NCBI GenBank assembly: GCA_025928265.1
Contig: JAICJV010000007.1
Location: 1-64,000, forward strand
Length of the DNA: 64,000 bases
Reading direction: 5' to 3'
From: Thermoleophilaceae bacterium
GTDB lineage: Bacteria; Actinomycetota; Thermoleophilia; Solirubrobacterales; Thermoleophilaceae
Positions 17,889 through 27,522 of the stretch are shown here, in pieces. The notes under the pieces are model-generated. The model had not been told where the DNA came from. It saw nothing but the letters and a program-made list of their open reading frames with translations, and did not search any database. The stretch's first letter is position 1, and each line of letters begins with the position of its first letter. A program made the translations under genes and the position numbers.

Positions 17889-17962
17889 AGACACTGGCTT
17901 ACTAAAGCGCCGCACACTGGCCCAAGGACAAGCGGCGCATCCCAGGATCGGGAGGCTCAAGG

Positions 17963-20900
17963 ATGTTTCGCTCGACAGTTGGTCGAGCGCTTTTGACGTG
18001 CGTCGTCACGCTCGTCGCTGCGCTCTTCATCGTTACCGCGGCGCAGGCTGCGAACTTCCACGTCGACAGCACGACGGACGCGCCGGACGCGAGCATCAAC
18101 GGCGTCTGCGATGACGGCACCGGCCACTGCACGCTGCGCGCAGCGATCGACGAGGCGAACAACAGCTCCGAGGCCGACACGATCACGATGGATGCCGGGC
18201 GCTACACGATCACGCGGGCCGGCGCCTCCGAGGACTTCAACTCGACCGGCGACTTCGACATCGCGCCGAACGGCGCGCTGACGATCGTCGGCGCATCGAG
18301 CGACCCGCGCGACACGGTGATCTCGGCGAACGGCGAGGATCGCGTGTTCCAGGTGATCGACGGTGGCCAGCTCACGCTCCAAAACCTGTCGGTCACGGAC
18401 GGACACGCGGACAGCTCCGAGGACAACGGGTTCGGCGGCGGCATCCTGCTCGGCGGCCAGAGCCAGCAGGTGGAGAATCTGAAAACGCGCCAGGACAACC
18501 TGGCCACGCAACTCCACCTCGACAACACCAAGGTCGTGAACAACGTCGCCGACAGCATCGGCGGCGGCGTGGCCGACGACGCGTCCGGCTGCTCGGAGAT
18601 CACGCTGGAGAACAACTCGCACGTCGACCGGAACACAGGAGGGGACCTCGGCGGCGGCATCGTGGCGTGTGGTGAGCTGACCGCCACGGACAGCACGATC
18701 GACGGCAACAGCAGCACCAGTGGCGACGGCGGCGGCCTCGCGTTCGAGGGCGCGGAGGTCAACCTGACCGACACGAGCGTTTCGAACAACCGCTCCTACC
18801 AGGGCAACGGCGGCGGCATCTACGACGGCGGCAACTCGCTCACGATCGACGGCGGTCAGGTGAACGACAACGTCGCGCGCGGCCGCCAGTCCGAGGTCGG
18901 CAATGGCGGCGGCGGCATCTACGTCGACAGCGGCACGCTCGACATCACCGGCACCGACATCACCGACAACGCGACGCAGACCAGCAACGGCGGGGGCATC
19001 TACTACGACGGCGACGACGACGTGAACATCACCGATGCCACCATCCACAGCAACAACGCCGAGAACGGCAGGGGCGGGGGCATCTACAACGGCCTCGGCA
19101 ACTTCACGATCGCCGGCACCGACGTCACCAGCAACAGCGCTGGTGCGGGCGGCGGCGGGATCTGGTCGATTGACGGTGATGTCACGATCAGCGGCAGCAC
19201 CATCGACGACAACGGCGATCACCAGGTCCCCGTCGACTCGGGCGGCGGCATCTGGGGCGAGAACGGCGATCTCACCATCGACGGGTCGAGCGTGAGCGGC
19301 AACAGCACGCGGCTCAACGGCGGCGGCATCTGGTGGACCGATGGCGACGTCAAGGTCAGGGACTCGAGCGTGGACCACAACTTCGCCGACGTGGGCGAGG
19401 GCGGCGGCCTGTGGGCCGGCAGCGCGGTCGTCGAGGTCACCCGCTCCAGCACGAGTCACAACCACTCGGGCGACATCGGCGGCGGCATCTACGTGGGGGT
19501 TGCGCAGTCGCTGACGGTGACCGACTCTGACGTGAACGACAACAACGCCGACGGCGATGGCGGCGGCATCTGGAACGACGCCGCGCTCACCGTCAGCGGC
19601 ACCAGCATCAGCCGCAACGTGTCGACCTCGCGGGGCGGCGGTCTCTTCAACTCGTCGACGAACACCGCGACGATCTCGAACACGACGATCAGCGGCAACC
19701 ACTCGGATCTCCTGCAGGACGACAGCGGTGGCGGGATCTACGAGGTCAACCCGTCGAACGAGAACCTGAAGGTTGTCGACGGCAACGACCTCGACCTGAT
19801 CAACGTCACGATCGCGGAGAACGAGTCCGACTACGGCGAGGGCGGCGGCATCTTCGCCCAGGACAGCTCGGTCGGGCTGACCAACGTCCTCCTGGCCAAC
19901 AGCACCGTGACCGGCGCCGAGAACAATTGCGCCACCAGCGGCGGGTCGTTCAACTCGGGCGGCCACAACCTGGCCACCGACGACGGCACGGACTGCGGCC
20001 TCACCGGAGCCGGCGAGGTGCTGAACGCCAGCCCGAAGCTCGGGGCGATCCAGAACAACTCCGGCCCGAGTGAGACGCAGGCGCTGGGGGACGGCAGCGA
20101 CGCCATCGACAAGGGCGACGACAGCGTGTGCAGCGCCGATCCGGTGAACAGCGTCGACCAGCGCGGGTTCGCCCGCCCGTTCGGCGCCGCTTGCGACATC
20201 GGCGCGTACGAGACCGGCCTCGCGGACGTCGCCGTGATCTCGAACGTGGACAACGTCGACCCGGTCGGCGCCGGCGGCAACGTGACGTACACGATCCGGG
20301 TGCGCAACATCGGGCCGTCACCCGACACCGCGACCGGCGTGGTGCTGCACAACGCCATCCCGGCGGGCACGACGTTCGTCTCGGCCAGCTCGAGCCAGGG
20401 CAGCTGCTCGCCCACCGCGTGCTCGCTCGGATCGCTCCCGCTCGGCGCGACCGCGACGGTGGCGGTCACGGTCAAGACCGGCTCGCCCGGCGTGATCACC
20501 GACACGGCGAACGTGACGGCGACCACCAGCGATCCCGATCACACGAACGACTCGGCGTCGCAGAACACGACGGTCGTCGCCGGCCAGTCGGTCGTGGCGC
20601 CCAGCCAGCAGACGTGCACACCATCTCCGCCGCGCACGTCGATCTCGCGCAACGGGCTCGATGCCAAGCGGACGACGGTCAAGCTCGTCGGGCGCACGAT
20701 CGACTTCCGCTGCGCCGGCCAGAACGCGCTCGGCGGCATCAAGCGGGTGCGGGTGGCGGTCGCGCTGCGGGTCGGCAAGGAGTGCCGCTTCCTGAAGCAC
20801 AACGGGAAGCTCACGAGTTCGCGGTCCTGCAGCAAGCGCGCCTACTTCCGGGCGCGCCTGGGGCACATCCGCAACGGCAAGGTGCCGTGGACGTTCCGCA

Positions 20901-21019
20901 AGCGGCACCTTGACCTGCCGACGGGCCGCTACATCGCGGTCGCGCTCGGCACCGACAGCCAGAACAACGACGAGACGACCACGCGTCGCTTCAACCTGAA
21001 GCACTTCCGGATCCGCTGA
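17963..21019 (+). CDS. Large secreted parallel beta-helix protein with CSLREA-like, DUF11 and C-terminal domains
   Basis: 1018 residues. A signal peptide (~1-30) is followed by a CSLREA-like segment ('[20 protein letters not shown]', ~53-72). Residues ~115-690 are a long series of beta-helix coils, each marked by GGGI(Y/W/L) and runs like '[10 protein letters not shown]'; the GGCGGCGGCATC codon motif recurs throughout. Next comes a DUF11-type beta-sandwich (~755-880, '[20 protein letters not shown]'), then a Cys/Arg/Lys-rich C-terminal domain ('[12 protein letters not shown]', '[16 protein letters not shown]'). It is probably an extracellular surface or matrix protein. A strong hairpin terminator follows the stop. 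Confidence 0.85.
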   Translation: MFRSTVGRALLTCVVTLVAALFIVTAAQAANFHVDSTTDAPDASINGVCDDGTGHCTLRAAIDEANNSSEADTITMDAGRYTITRAGASEDFNSTGDFDIAPNGALTIVGASSDPRDTVISANGEDRVFQVIDGGQLTLQNLSVTDGHADSSEDNGFGGGILLGGQSQQVENLKTRQDNLATQLHLDNTKVVNNVADSIGGGVADDASGCSEITLENNSHVDRNTGGDLGGGIVACGELTATDSTIDGNSSTSGDGGGLAFEGAEVNLTDTSVSNNRSYQGNGGGIYDGGNSLTIDGGQVNDNVARGRQSEVGNGGGGIYVDSGTLDITGTDITDNATQTSNGGGIYYDGDDDVNITDATIHSNNAENGRGGGIYNGLGNFTIAGTDVTSNSAGAGGGGIWSIDGDVTISGSTIDDNGDHQVPVDSGGGIWGENGDLTIDGSSVSGNSTRLNGGGIWWTDGDVKVRDSSVDHNFADVGEGGGLWAGSAVVEVTRSSTSHNHSGDIGGGIYVGVAQSLTVTDSDVNDNNADGDGGGIWNDAALTVSGTSISRNVSTSRGGGLFNSSTNTATISNTTISGNHSDLLQDDSGGGIYEVNPSNENLKVVDGNDLDLINVTIAENESDYGEGGGIFAQDSSVGLTNVLLANSTVTGAENNCATSGGSFNSGGHNLATDDGTDCGLTGAGEVLNASPKLGAIQNNSGPSETQALGDGSDAIDKGDDSVCSADPVNSVDQRGFARPFGAACDIGAYETGLADVAVISNVDNVDPVGAGGNVTYTIRVRNIGPSPDTATGVVLHNAIPAGTTFVSASSSQGSCSPTACSLGSLPLGATATVAVTVKTGSPGVITDTANVTATTSDPDHTNDSASQNTTVVAGQSVVAPSQQTCTPSPPRTSISRNGLDAKRTTVKLVGRTIDFRCAGQNALGGIKRVRVAVALRVGKECRFLKHNGKLTSSRSCSKRAYFRARLGHIRNGKVPWTFRKRHLDLPTGRYIAVALGTDSQNNDETTTRRFNLKHFRIR

Positions 21020-21036
21020 GACGAGGGATGCCGTGG

Positions 21037-21072
21037 GGGGCGCGCCGCGGGGTGGGCGCGCCCCTTCGTTTT
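21037..21072 (+). terminator. Rho-independent terminator
   Basis: GGGGCGCGCC pairs perfectly with GGCGCGCCCC (10 bp, loop of 8) and is followed by TTCGTTTT. It lies 18 bp after the stop of the beta-helix gene and just before the oppositely oriented tRNA-Arg gene. Confidence 0.8.
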
Positions 21073-21093
21073 GCCCCAACGGCATTCGCGAAG

Positions 21094-21167
<74 letters not shown>

Positions 21168-21195
21168 TCGCCGCAACAGGGTAGCGGCGGCGATC

Positions 21196-22074
21196 TCAGG
21201 CCGCGAGCAGCTCGCGGAGCTCGTGCAGCATGTCGGTCGGATCCTCGAACACGTCCTCGTACGTGTAGCTGCGGAAGTCGTCGCCGCGCTTGTAGGCCTC
21301 GCGGGCGCGGCGGTGATCGCCACCCCACGCATAGCGGGAGTTGTGGAAGATGTAGCCGCAGAGCTCGACCGTGAGTCTGTGCTCGGGCCAGCGGCAGTCG
21401 ACGCGGCGGCCGCTCGCGACCTTGTTGGTGACGGGCAGCGGCAGGCCGTGCGCCCGGAGCAGCTCGAGGAAGGCACGCTCGAGTGCGCTGAGGGTGACGC
21501 GCTCGTCGCCGCTGAGCACGCGATGGAGGTTCCTGGCGCCTTGGGCGTTGGGAGGCAGGATCGCGTAGACCTGTGCGGGCGTCGTGCGATATCGAACGCC
21601 GGCTTCGTGGCAGGCGCGGGCGAGCGCCTAGACGGTCAGGATCGGCGCAAGGTCGATGAGCGTGCGCGCCACGTTGGTGGTGCGGATGCGCTTGACGGTG
21701 ATCACGTGCTCGATCGCGCGGACGCGCTTGGTGCGGATGCCCTTGATGCGGCGCTCGGTGGGACTGACCACGTTAGGCATGGGAGCGGTGCCTTTGGTGA
21801 GCGCGAGGAGGTGGGCTGCGGCCGGGCCGTAGAGCGCGGCTTCGTTTCCACACGCGCGCATGGCGGCCATGTAGTGCGCGAGCGTGCTCGGGGCGGCGTG
21901 GCCCACGCGGTAGACGCCCGGAAAGACGGCAATCAGGGAGCCGATTCGGAGGCGGACCTCGATCTGCTTGCTCGAAATGCCCGCGGTCAGCAGCTGCACC
22001 CGAGTGACGACACCGTGGTTTCGCGAGGCGATCCGTGCGATCACCTGCTCCACTGTCCTGTTCTGTACCCCCAT
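21196..22074 (-). pseudogene. AbiEi N-terminal / DUF559 (Vsr-like endonuclease fold) protein interrupted by an in-frame amber codon
   Basis: One continuous 293-codon frame broken only by TAG at 21630-21628. The N-terminal part (148 residues) is like type IV antitoxin AbiEi winged-helix domains ('VVTRVQLLTAGISSKQIEVR', 'GVYRVGHAAPS'). After the TAG the same frame continues 'ALARACHEAGVRYRTTPAQV' into a DUF559-type domain ('[20 protein letters not shown]', '[10 protein letters not shown]'). Such two-part proteins of about 290 residues are common in actinobacteria. The stop replaces a residue that is often Glu (GAG to TAG is one change). It may be dead, read through, or made as a short N-terminal protein. 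A large inverted repeat encloses its start codon. Confidence 0.8.
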
Positions 22075-22097
22075 GAGGGGTGTAAAGCAGGACAGTG
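22051..22097. promoter_or_regulatory. 47-bp inverted repeat enclosing the start codon of the AbiEi-like gene
   Basis: CACTGTCCTG (22051-22060) and its exact complement CAGGACAGTG (22088-22097) flank an inner dyad in which CCCC and GGGG pair around the ATG (CAT at 22072-22074). In the mRNA the start codon would sit in the hairpin loop. As DNA the arms could be an operator; AbiEi-type antitoxins are known to repress their own promoters by binding inverted repeats. Confidence 0.55.
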
Positions 22098-22133
22098 CGA
22101 GATTTCGCCCCCCCTCAGGCGACTGCGCTAGAA

Positions 22134-22222
22134 CGGAGAGGGCGGGATTCGAACCCGCGATGGAGCGTGAACCCCATACTCGCTTAGCAGGCGAGTGCCT
22201 TCAGCCACTCGGCCACCTCTCC
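22134..22222 (-). tRNA. tRNA-Ser (anticodon GCT)
   Basis: The minus strand gives a class II tRNA of 89 nt: acceptor GGAGAGG/CCTCTCC, anticodon stem CTCGC/GCGAG with loop CTGCTAA (anticodon GCT), an extended variable arm, and T-arm CGGG-TTCGAAT-CCCG. It reads AGC and AGT. Its 3' end lies 60 bp upstream of the AbiEi-like gene on the same strand, and its 5' end is 17 bp from the start of the divergent DUF2993 gene. Confidence 0.96.
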
Positions 22223-22239
22223 GGGAAGATGCCGACATT

Positions 22240-22860
22240 ATGCGGCGAATTTCGATCGTAGCCGTCATCGCCCTGTTCGTCCTCGCGATCGCGGGGCAGT
22301 TCGTCGTGCCGCGCATAGCGGCGAACAAAGCCGAGAACCAGCTCACCAAGGACGGCGGCACCGCGACCGCGACGGTCGACGCGTTCCCGTGGCCGCGCCT
22401 GCTGTTCAAGGAGGGCGACAGCCTCCAGGTGCATGCCGACGGCATCCAGCTCCCGCTGATCACGGCGGACACCAAGGTGCTGAGCGGGATCGACGGGTTC
22501 GACGACGTCGACATCCAGGTGACGAACGCCACGGCGGGCCCGTTCAAGATCGCGAAGCTGACCCTCGAGCGACGCGGCGGCGACAACGCGTACCGGACGA
22601 CGCTCGCGGGCACGACCTCGGGGAGAGCGATCGCCACGTTCGCCGGGAGCCAGGCCGGCGGGGCGCTCGGCGGCTTCCTCACCGGCCTCGCGGGCGGCGC
22701 GCTGCCGTTCGGCGACCAGACCGTGCCGTTCGACTTCGAAACGACCCTGCGCAGCGACGGCGGCAAGCCCCACGCTGTGGCGGTCAGCGGGAACGTGGCG
22801 GGATTTCCCGCTGGACCGCTCGCCGAGGCCGTCGCACAAGCTCTTGCGGGACGTTTCTGA
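22240..22860 (+). CDS. DUF2993 (LmeA-like) membrane-anchored protein
   Basis: 206 residues. An N-terminal membrane anchor (~3-24, 'SIVAVIALFVLAIAGQFVVP') precedes a beta-rich domain with the DUF2993 pattern: 'ATVDAFPWPRLLFKEG' near residue 50 and 'VDIQVTNATAGPFKI' after it. In mycobacteria the family member LmeA helps make lipomannan in the envelope; a related lipid- or glycolipid-binding role is inferred. 'GDQTVPFDFETTL' and a Gly/Ala-rich stretch fill the C-terminal half. The start ATG at 22240 lies only 17 bp from the divergent tRNA-Ser gene. Confidence 0.75.
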   Translation: MRRISIVAVIALFVLAIAGQFVVPRIAANKAENQLTKDGGTATATVDAFPWPRLLFKEGDSLQVHADGIQLPLITADTKVLSGIDGFDDVDIQVTNATAGPFKIAKLTLERRGGDNAYRTTLAGTTSGRAIATFAGSQAGGALGGFLTGLAGGALPFGDQTVPFDFETTLRSDGGKPHAVAVSGNVAGFPAGPLAEAVAQALAGRF

Positions 22861-22910
22861 CGGTGTCCCGTACGGTTTGTCCCCCTGCCCCACGGGTACC
22901 CGTTCCGTGT

Positions 22911-23108
22911 ATGGATTCGCCCCTTCTTGAACGCCCCGGGCCGCCTCAGCCGGACCCCCAGCCGCCGGCGCAGCCGGGCGCGCCAGACGCGCCGCCGGCG
23001 CCGGATCCCGAGCCGCCGATGCCGGCACCCGTGCCGCATCAGCCCGACAATCCAGATGTGATCCCGGACCCCACCCCGGAGCCCGGCGAGCCCCAGCCCC
23101 TGATCTGA
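22911..23108 (+). CDS. Small proline-rich acidic protein
   Basis: 65 residues, about 40% proline, with Asp, Glu and Ala ('[20 protein letters not shown]'). There is no signal peptide and no domain. It lies between the DUF2993 gene and sigA, on the same strand, 16 bp before the sigA start. Low complexity makes the call uncertain, but the frame stays open with acceptable codon use and ends cleanly. It may be a short upstream gene in the sigA transcript or simply leader sequence. Confidence 0.4.
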   Translation: MDSPLLERPGPPQPDPQPPAQPGAPDAPPAPDPEPPMPAPVPHQPDNPDVIPDPTPEPGEPQPLI

Positions 23109-23124
23109 CCCAAGGACGAAACAA

Positions 23125-24186
23125 ATGGCCACGGAACAATCCGTTCTCGACGATCCCCGCATCCAGGCGCTTCTCGAGCATGGCGAGGAGATCGGCTGCG
23201 TGAACCTCTCGGACTTCAGCGCGACCGTCGACGAGCTCGACCTCGAGCCGGAGGACCTCGACGCCATCCGCGACGAGATCGACCGCCGCCACCTGGACGT
23301 GTCCGACGACTGTGGCCAGGAGAAGGTCCAGCCGACCCGCGTTCGCGGTGACGAGTTCGCCAGCAACACCACGGACGCGATGCAGCTCTTCCTGAACGAG
23401 GTGCGCCGCTATCCGCTGCTGACGGCCGAGGACGAGGTGCGCCTCTCGAAGCGGATCGAGCAGGGCGACAAGGCCGCGAAGGACGAGATGATCAACTCGA
23501 ACCTGCGGCTCGTGGTCTCGCTCGCGAAGAAGTACCAGGGCAACGACCTGCCACTGCTCGACCTGATCCAGGAAGGCATCCTCGGGTTGATCCGCGCGGC
23601 GGAGAAATTCGATTGGCGGCGCGGCTACAAGTTCTCCACGTACGCGACCTTCTGGATCCGCCAGGCGATCCAGCGCGGCATCGCCAACAAGGCGCGCACG
23701 ATCCGCATCCCCGTGCACATCGGCCAGCGCGAACGCAAGGTCGCCCGCATCGAGCGCGAGCTGCACAACAAGCTCGGCCGCACGCCCACCGACGAGGAAG
23801 TGGCGAAGGAGGCGGAGATCTCCGTGGACGACATCGAGGAGATTCGCGACGCCGCGCGCGCGGTCACGAGCCTCGACCGCCCGATCGGCAACGAGGGCGA
23901 CGCGTCGTTCGGCGACATCATGGCCAGCGACGAGCCCGAGCCCGAGGAGGAGGTCGAGGTGAGCCTGCGCGCAGAGGCGCTGCACCGCGCGCTCGACCAC
24001 CTGCCCGACCGCGAGCGCGAGGTCGTGAAGCTGCGCTTCGGCGTGAACGGCAACGACCCGACGCCGCTGCGAGAGACCGGCCGGCGCATGGGACTCTCGC
24101 CGGAACGCGTGCGCCAGATCGAGGCGAAGGCCCTCAAGCGACTTGCAGCGACCCGAGAGATGGAGGGGATGAGCGAAGCGGCATGA
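23125..24186 (+). CDS. sigA: Principal RNA polymerase sigma factor (RpoD/SigA type)
   Basis: 353 residues with all conserved sigma-70 regions. Region 1.2 starts at '[20 protein letters not shown]'. Region 2 has '[20 protein letters not shown]' and '[20 protein letters not shown]', which melt and read the -10 element. Region 3 contains '[19 protein letters not shown]'. Region 4 has '[20 protein letters not shown]' and the -35-reading helix '[18 protein letters not shown]'. A short region 1.1-like acidic N-terminus (~1-60) is present, marking it as primary-type rather than alternative. The next gene overlaps its stop (ATGA). Confidence 0.93.
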   Translation: MATEQSVLDDPRIQALLEHGEEIGCVNLSDFSATVDELDLEPEDLDAIRDEIDRRHLDVSDDCGQEKVQPTRVRGDEFASNTTDAMQLFLNEVRRYPLLTAEDEVRLSKRIEQGDKAAKDEMINSNLRLVVSLAKKYQGNDLPLLDLIQEGILGLIRAAEKFDWRRGYKFSTYATFWIRQAIQRGIANKARTIRIPVHIGQRERKVARIERELHNKLGRTPTDEEVAKEAEISVDDIEEIRDAARAVTSLDRPIGNEGDASFGDIMASDEPEPEEEVEVSLRAEALHRALDHLPDREREVVKLRFGVNGNDPTPLRETGRRMGLSPERVRQIEAKALKRLAATREMEGMSEAA

Positions 24187-24383
24187 CTGATCCTCAGACA
24201 GAGGAACTCCAGGTCAAGCAGCTCCGGCGCGAGCTCGAGGAGAAGGAGCGCGCCGAGCAGTCCGAGCTCGAGCACGAGACGGACACGCACGAGCGCCGCG
24301 CCGGCAAGGCGGAGTACCTGCGCGCGAAGCTCGAGCAGCGCGCGGAGGCCGAGCGGCGCGCCGCCGGCCAGGACACCGACTGA
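24183..24383 (+). CDS. Small charged coiled-coil protein
   Basis: 66 residues, starting at the ATG that overlaps the sigA stop. It is almost wholly Glu/Arg/Lys/Ala with heptad-like spacing ('[20 protein letters not shown]'), predicting one long helix or coiled coil. No known domain. The tight coupling to sigA suggests that it is co-expressed with the sigma factor; a role in its regulation is only a guess. Confidence 0.6.
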   Translation: MTDPQTEELQVKQLRRELEEKERAEQSELEHETDTHERRAGKAEYLRAKLEQRAEAERRAAGQDTD

Positions 24384-24393
24384 GGAGGCGCCC

Positions 24394-24627
24394 GTGGACA
24401 AGTCACACGAGCAGCAGGCCGACGAGCTCGAGAAGGAGGCCGCCTCCCTCGAGAAGAACAGCGATCGCGTCGGCGACATGATCAAGGACACCCGCGAGGA
24501 GTGGGACTCGAACAAGTCGAGCAACCAGGCTCCGGGCGCGGCCGGCCGCGAGGAGGCGGCGCCCGGCGGGCTGGGCGATGAGGACGAAGACGAGAACGTC
24601 GCGGAGGACTCCGGCGGGCCAGCCTGA
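24394..24627 (+). CDS. Small acidic protein
   Basis: 77 residues from a GTG with GAGGAG ahead of it, 10 bp after the preceding small gene. The first half is a charged helix ('QQADELEKEAASLEKNSDRV'); the second half is Gly/Glu/Asp-rich and probably disordered ('GDEDEDENVAEDSG'). I do not recognise a family. The last 50 bases overlap the start of the PP2C phosphatase gene in another frame, which fits translational coupling in a sigA-phosphatase operon. Confidence 0.55.
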   Translation: MDKSHEQQADELEKEAASLEKNSDRVGDMIKDTREEWDSNKSSNQAPGAAGREEAAPGGLGDEDEDENVAEDSGGPA

Positions 24628-26308
24628 CGACGCGCTGCTCGAGGCGCTGTTCGAGGGGGCGCCGATCGGCGCGGCGTTCCTGGACCGCGAGCTGCGCTAC
24701 CGGCGCGTGAACGAGAAGCTCGCGGAGATCAACGGCGTGCCGGTGGAGGCGCACATCGGCAGGACCGTGACCGAGCTGCTGCCGGACATGGACCCGGGCG
24801 TGAGCGAGCAACTGCGCAGCGTGCTCGAGACCGGTGAGCCGGCGGTGGACGTCGAGTTCATCGGCCAGACGCGCGCGCCGGGCGACGCGCGCCACCTCTC
24901 CACCGCGATCTACCCGGTGCGTGGAGCCGACGGCTCGTGCGAGGGCGTCGGCGTGGTGGTCCTCGACATCACCGAACGGCGCCGGGCGGAGTTCGAGCGC
25001 ATGCGCGCGCACGAGAACGAGCGTGTGGCGCGCGAGGAGGCGGAGCTGGCGGCGCGACGCGCGCGTTTCCTCGCCGAGGCGAGCGCGATGCTCGACCAGT
25101 CGCTCGACTACGAGGCCACCCTGCGCAGCGTCTCGCGCCTGGCCGTCCCCTGGATCGCCGACTGGTGCGCCGTCGACATGATCGAAACGGACGGCCGGCT
25201 GCGGCGCGTGACCACCGCGCACGTGGACCCGGCCAAGGTCGACCTCGCGCGCGAGTGGCACGAGCGCCACCCGCCCAACCTGCGCGCCGCCAGCGGGGCC
25301 CCGAACGTGGCCCGCACCGGCAGGTCCGAGATCTACCCGGTCATCACCGACGAGATACTCGCCGCCGGCGCACGCGACGCCGAGCATCTGGCGATGCTTC
25401 GCGCGCTGGGCATGCGGTCGGCGATGGTGGTGCCGATGGGCGCGCGCGGGCGGACGCTGGGCGTGATCACCTTCATCGCCGCCGAGACCGACAGAAGCTA
25501 CGGCGACGACGATCTCCTGCTGGCGGAGGAGCTCGCGCGCCGCGCGGCGATGTCGATCGACAACGCCCGGCTCTACAGCGAGCGCAGCTACGTGGCGCGC
25601 ACGCTCCAGGACAGCCTGCTGCCGCCGCACCTGCCGGAGATCCCGGGGATCGAGCTGGCCGCCCGCTACCGCCCGGTCGGCGAGGGCAACGAGGTGGGCG
25701 GCGACTTCTACGACGCGTTCCAGCTCGGCGACGAGACGTGGGGCGTGGCGATCGGCGACGTGTCCGGGAAGGGTGCGGCGGCAGCCGCGGTCACCGCGCT
25801 CGTCCGCTACACGCTGCGCGCGATCGCGGACGCCGGGCGGCCGGGGAGCGAGGTGCTGCGCCTCGTGAACGACGCGATGCTGCGCCAGCGCGCCGACAGC
25901 CGCTTCTCCACCGTCGCCTACGCACGTCTGCGCCCTGGCCGCGACGGCGTGAAGGTGTCGATCGCCAACGGCGGCCACCCGCTGCCGATAGTCCTGCGCG
26001 CGAACGGCGACGCCGAGTTCGCCGGGCGGCCGGGCACGCTGCTGGGCGTGGTCCCCGAGCCGCGCGTGCACGACGACGACGTCGAGCTGTGGAAGGGCGA
26101 CGCGCTCGTGCTCTACACGGACGGCGTTCCCGAGGCGGGCGCGCCGGGGCGGCTGCTCGACGACGACGAGCTGCTCGACGCGGTGCGGCGCTGCGAGGCA
26201 CGCGACGCGAGCGCGATCGCCGAGTACGTCGAGGCGCTCGCGGTGGACCTCGCCGGGGGCGACCCCAACGACGACATAGCCGTCGTCGTCGCGCACGTGC
26301 GCGATTAA
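24578..26308 (+). CDS. PAS-GAF-PP2C (RsbU/SpoIIE-type) serine phosphatase
   Basis: 576 residues. A PAS domain lies at ~20-135 ('LFEGAPIGAAFLDRELRYRR'), a helical linker, then a GAF domain at ~165-325 ('VPWIADWCAVDMIETDG'), and a PP2C-like phosphatase at ~340-576. Phosphatase motifs: 'GEGNEVGGDFYDAF', 'AIGDVSGKGAAAAAV', 'VLYTDGVPEA' and 'DDIAVVV', which carry the metal-binding Asp residues. Such proteins dephosphorylate anti-sigma-factor antagonists in partner-switching pathways in response to a sensed signal. No antagonist or anti-sigma gene is next to it, so its target is elsewhere. It belongs to the sigA transcription unit by spacing. Confidence 0.88.
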   Translation: MRTKTRTSRRTPAGQPDDALLEALFEGAPIGAAFLDRELRYRRVNEKLAEINGVPVEAHIGRTVTELLPDMDPGVSEQLRSVLETGEPAVDVEFIGQTRAPGDARHLSTAIYPVRGADGSCEGVGVVVLDITERRRAEFERMRAHENERVAREEAELAARRARFLAEASAMLDQSLDYEATLRSVSRLAVPWIADWCAVDMIETDGRLRRVTTAHVDPAKVDLAREWHERHPPNLRAASGAPNVARTGRSEIYPVITDEILAAGARDAEHLAMLRALGMRSAMVVPMGARGRTLGVITFIAAETDRSYGDDDLLLAEELARRAAMSIDNARLYSERSYVARTLQDSLLPPHLPEIPGIELAARYRPVGEGNEVGGDFYDAFQLGDETWGVAIGDVSGKGAAAAAVTALVRYTLRAIADAGRPGSEVLRLVNDAMLRQRADSRFSTVAYARLRPGRDGVKVSIANGGHPLPIVLRANGDAEFAGRPGTLLGVVPEPRVHDDDVELWKGDALVLYTDGVPEAGAPGRLLDDDELLDAVRRCEARDASAIAEYVEALAVDLAGGDPNDDIAVVVAHVRD

Positions 26309-26364
26309 GGTCCGCCGTCGCCGGGGACCCTACGCACCGTTTCCCCCGGCGATAGGTTGCCCGC

Positions 26365-27519
26365 ATGCAGATCAACGAGCTGAAGGAAAACCGGCTGCGT
26401 GAGCTGGCGCGCATCCGCCCCGACGGCGCGCGGGTGCTGAGCATCTTCCTCAACCTCGACCCCACCCAGTTCGCGACGCCGCCCGCGCGCGCGAGCGAGA
26501 TCTCCTCCGTGATCGACGACGCGCACCGCCGCGTGCGCGACAGCGACGGGCTCTCCCACGAGGAGCGCAAGGGGCTCGAGGAGGACGTGGGTCGTGCCGA
26601 CTCGTTCCTGCGCGACCTCTCCCCCAAGGGCGCCCACGGCGTGGCGCTGTTCGCGTGCGGCGCCGTCGACCTGTTCGAGGGCATCCGCCTGCCGCGGCCG
26701 ATCGACACCCGGGCTGTGGTGAACGACTCCCCGTTCGTCGAGCCGCTCGTGGAGCTGCTGGGCTCGGGCGGCGACTGGATGGTGGTGCTGGTGAACCGCC
26801 AGACCGGGCGCCTCCTGCGCGGCGACGGCCACCACTTCCAGGAGCTGCCCGCGGTCGAGGACGACGTGCACGGGCAGCACTCGCAGGGTGGCTGGTCGCA
26901 GGCGCGCTACCAGCGGTCGGTGGACGAGGACGTGATGGACCACCTGAAGAACGTCGCCGACGCGGTGTTCCTGCGCTTCAAGCGCGCGGCGTTCAACCAC
27001 CTGCTGCTGGGCGGACCGACCGAGACCCTCACCGAGTTCGAGGGCAAGCTGCACCCGTATCTGCGCGAGCGGCTCGCCGGGCGGATCGAGATCGACGTGG
27101 AGAACTCGAGCCCCGACGACGTGGCCACGTGCGTGCGCGAGAAGATCGACCAGTACACGAAGAAGAGCGAGCGCGAGGCGCTCGATCGCCTCCAGGAGGG
27201 CGTGGCCACGGGCGGCCGCGGCGTCGCCGGGCTCGACGACACGCTGGGCGCGCTGAACGAGCGGCGCGTCGAGACGCTGCTCCTGAACGAGGGCTTCGAC
27301 TCGGCGGGCTGCACGTGTCCACAGTGCGGCTCGGTCTACTCGGTCACCGGCGGCACCTGCCCGGCCGACGGCACCGACCTCGAGTGCCGCGACAACGTGA
27401 TCGAGAACGCGATGCACCTCGCGCTCGAGCAGTCGGCCACGGTGCTCGTGGTGCGCGACGAGGACAACGCGCGCGAGCTCGAGTCGCGCGGCGGGATCGC
27501 TGCCATCCTGCGGTTTTAG
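26365..27519 (+). CDS. Bacterial eRF1-like (baeRF/Vms1-type) protein, candidate ribosome-rescue peptidyl-tRNA hydrolase
   Basis: 384 residues. A catalytic-domain-like region contains 'QGGWSQARYQRSVDEDV' (~175-190), equivalent to the GGQ-like loop of the Vms1/ANKZF1 and bacterial eRF1 family, with a Gln next to a conserved Arg pattern. The middle ('FKRAAFNHLLLGGPTETL') matches the eRF1 domain 2/3 fold. The C-terminus carries a zinc ribbon, 'CTCPQCGSVYSVTGGTCPAD', and ends in an L7Ae-like strand ('ATVLVVRDEDNAREL'). Eukaryotic Vms1 releases nascent chains from stalled ribosomes; a related role here is inference. A strong hairpin follows the stop. Confidence 0.75.
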   Translation: MQINELKENRLRELARIRPDGARVLSIFLNLDPTQFATPPARASEISSVIDDAHRRVRDSDGLSHEERKGLEEDVGRADSFLRDLSPKGAHGVALFACGAVDLFEGIRLPRPIDTRAVVNDSPFVEPLVELLGSGGDWMVVLVNRQTGRLLRGDGHHFQELPAVEDDVHGQHSQGGWSQARYQRSVDEDVMDHLKNVADAVFLRFKRAAFNHLLLGGPTETLTEFEGKLHPYLRERLAGRIEIDVENSSPDDVATCVREKIDQYTKKSEREALDRLQEGVATGGRGVAGLDDTLGALNERRVETLLLNEGFDSAGCTCPQCGSVYSVTGGTCPADGTDLECRDNVIENAMHLALEQSATVLVVRDEDNARELESRGGIAAILRF

Positions 27520-27522
27520 GTA

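Noticed and set aside
18420-19900. Tandem DNA repeat or CRISPR-like array
   Set aside because: The repeated GGCGGCGGCATC units are codons of the GGGI beta-helix coils at uneven spacing; there are no spacers or conserved direct repeats.
17957-19966. 669-codon open frame antisense to the beta-helix gene
   Set aside because: Its composition mirrors the repetitive Asp/Gly/Thr codons of the plus-strand gene; it lacks a ribosome-binding site, and no family resemblance is seen.
22134-22222. tRNA-Ser as an attachment site of an integrated element
   Set aside because: No integrase, no second copy of the tRNA end, and no abrupt change in composition nearby.
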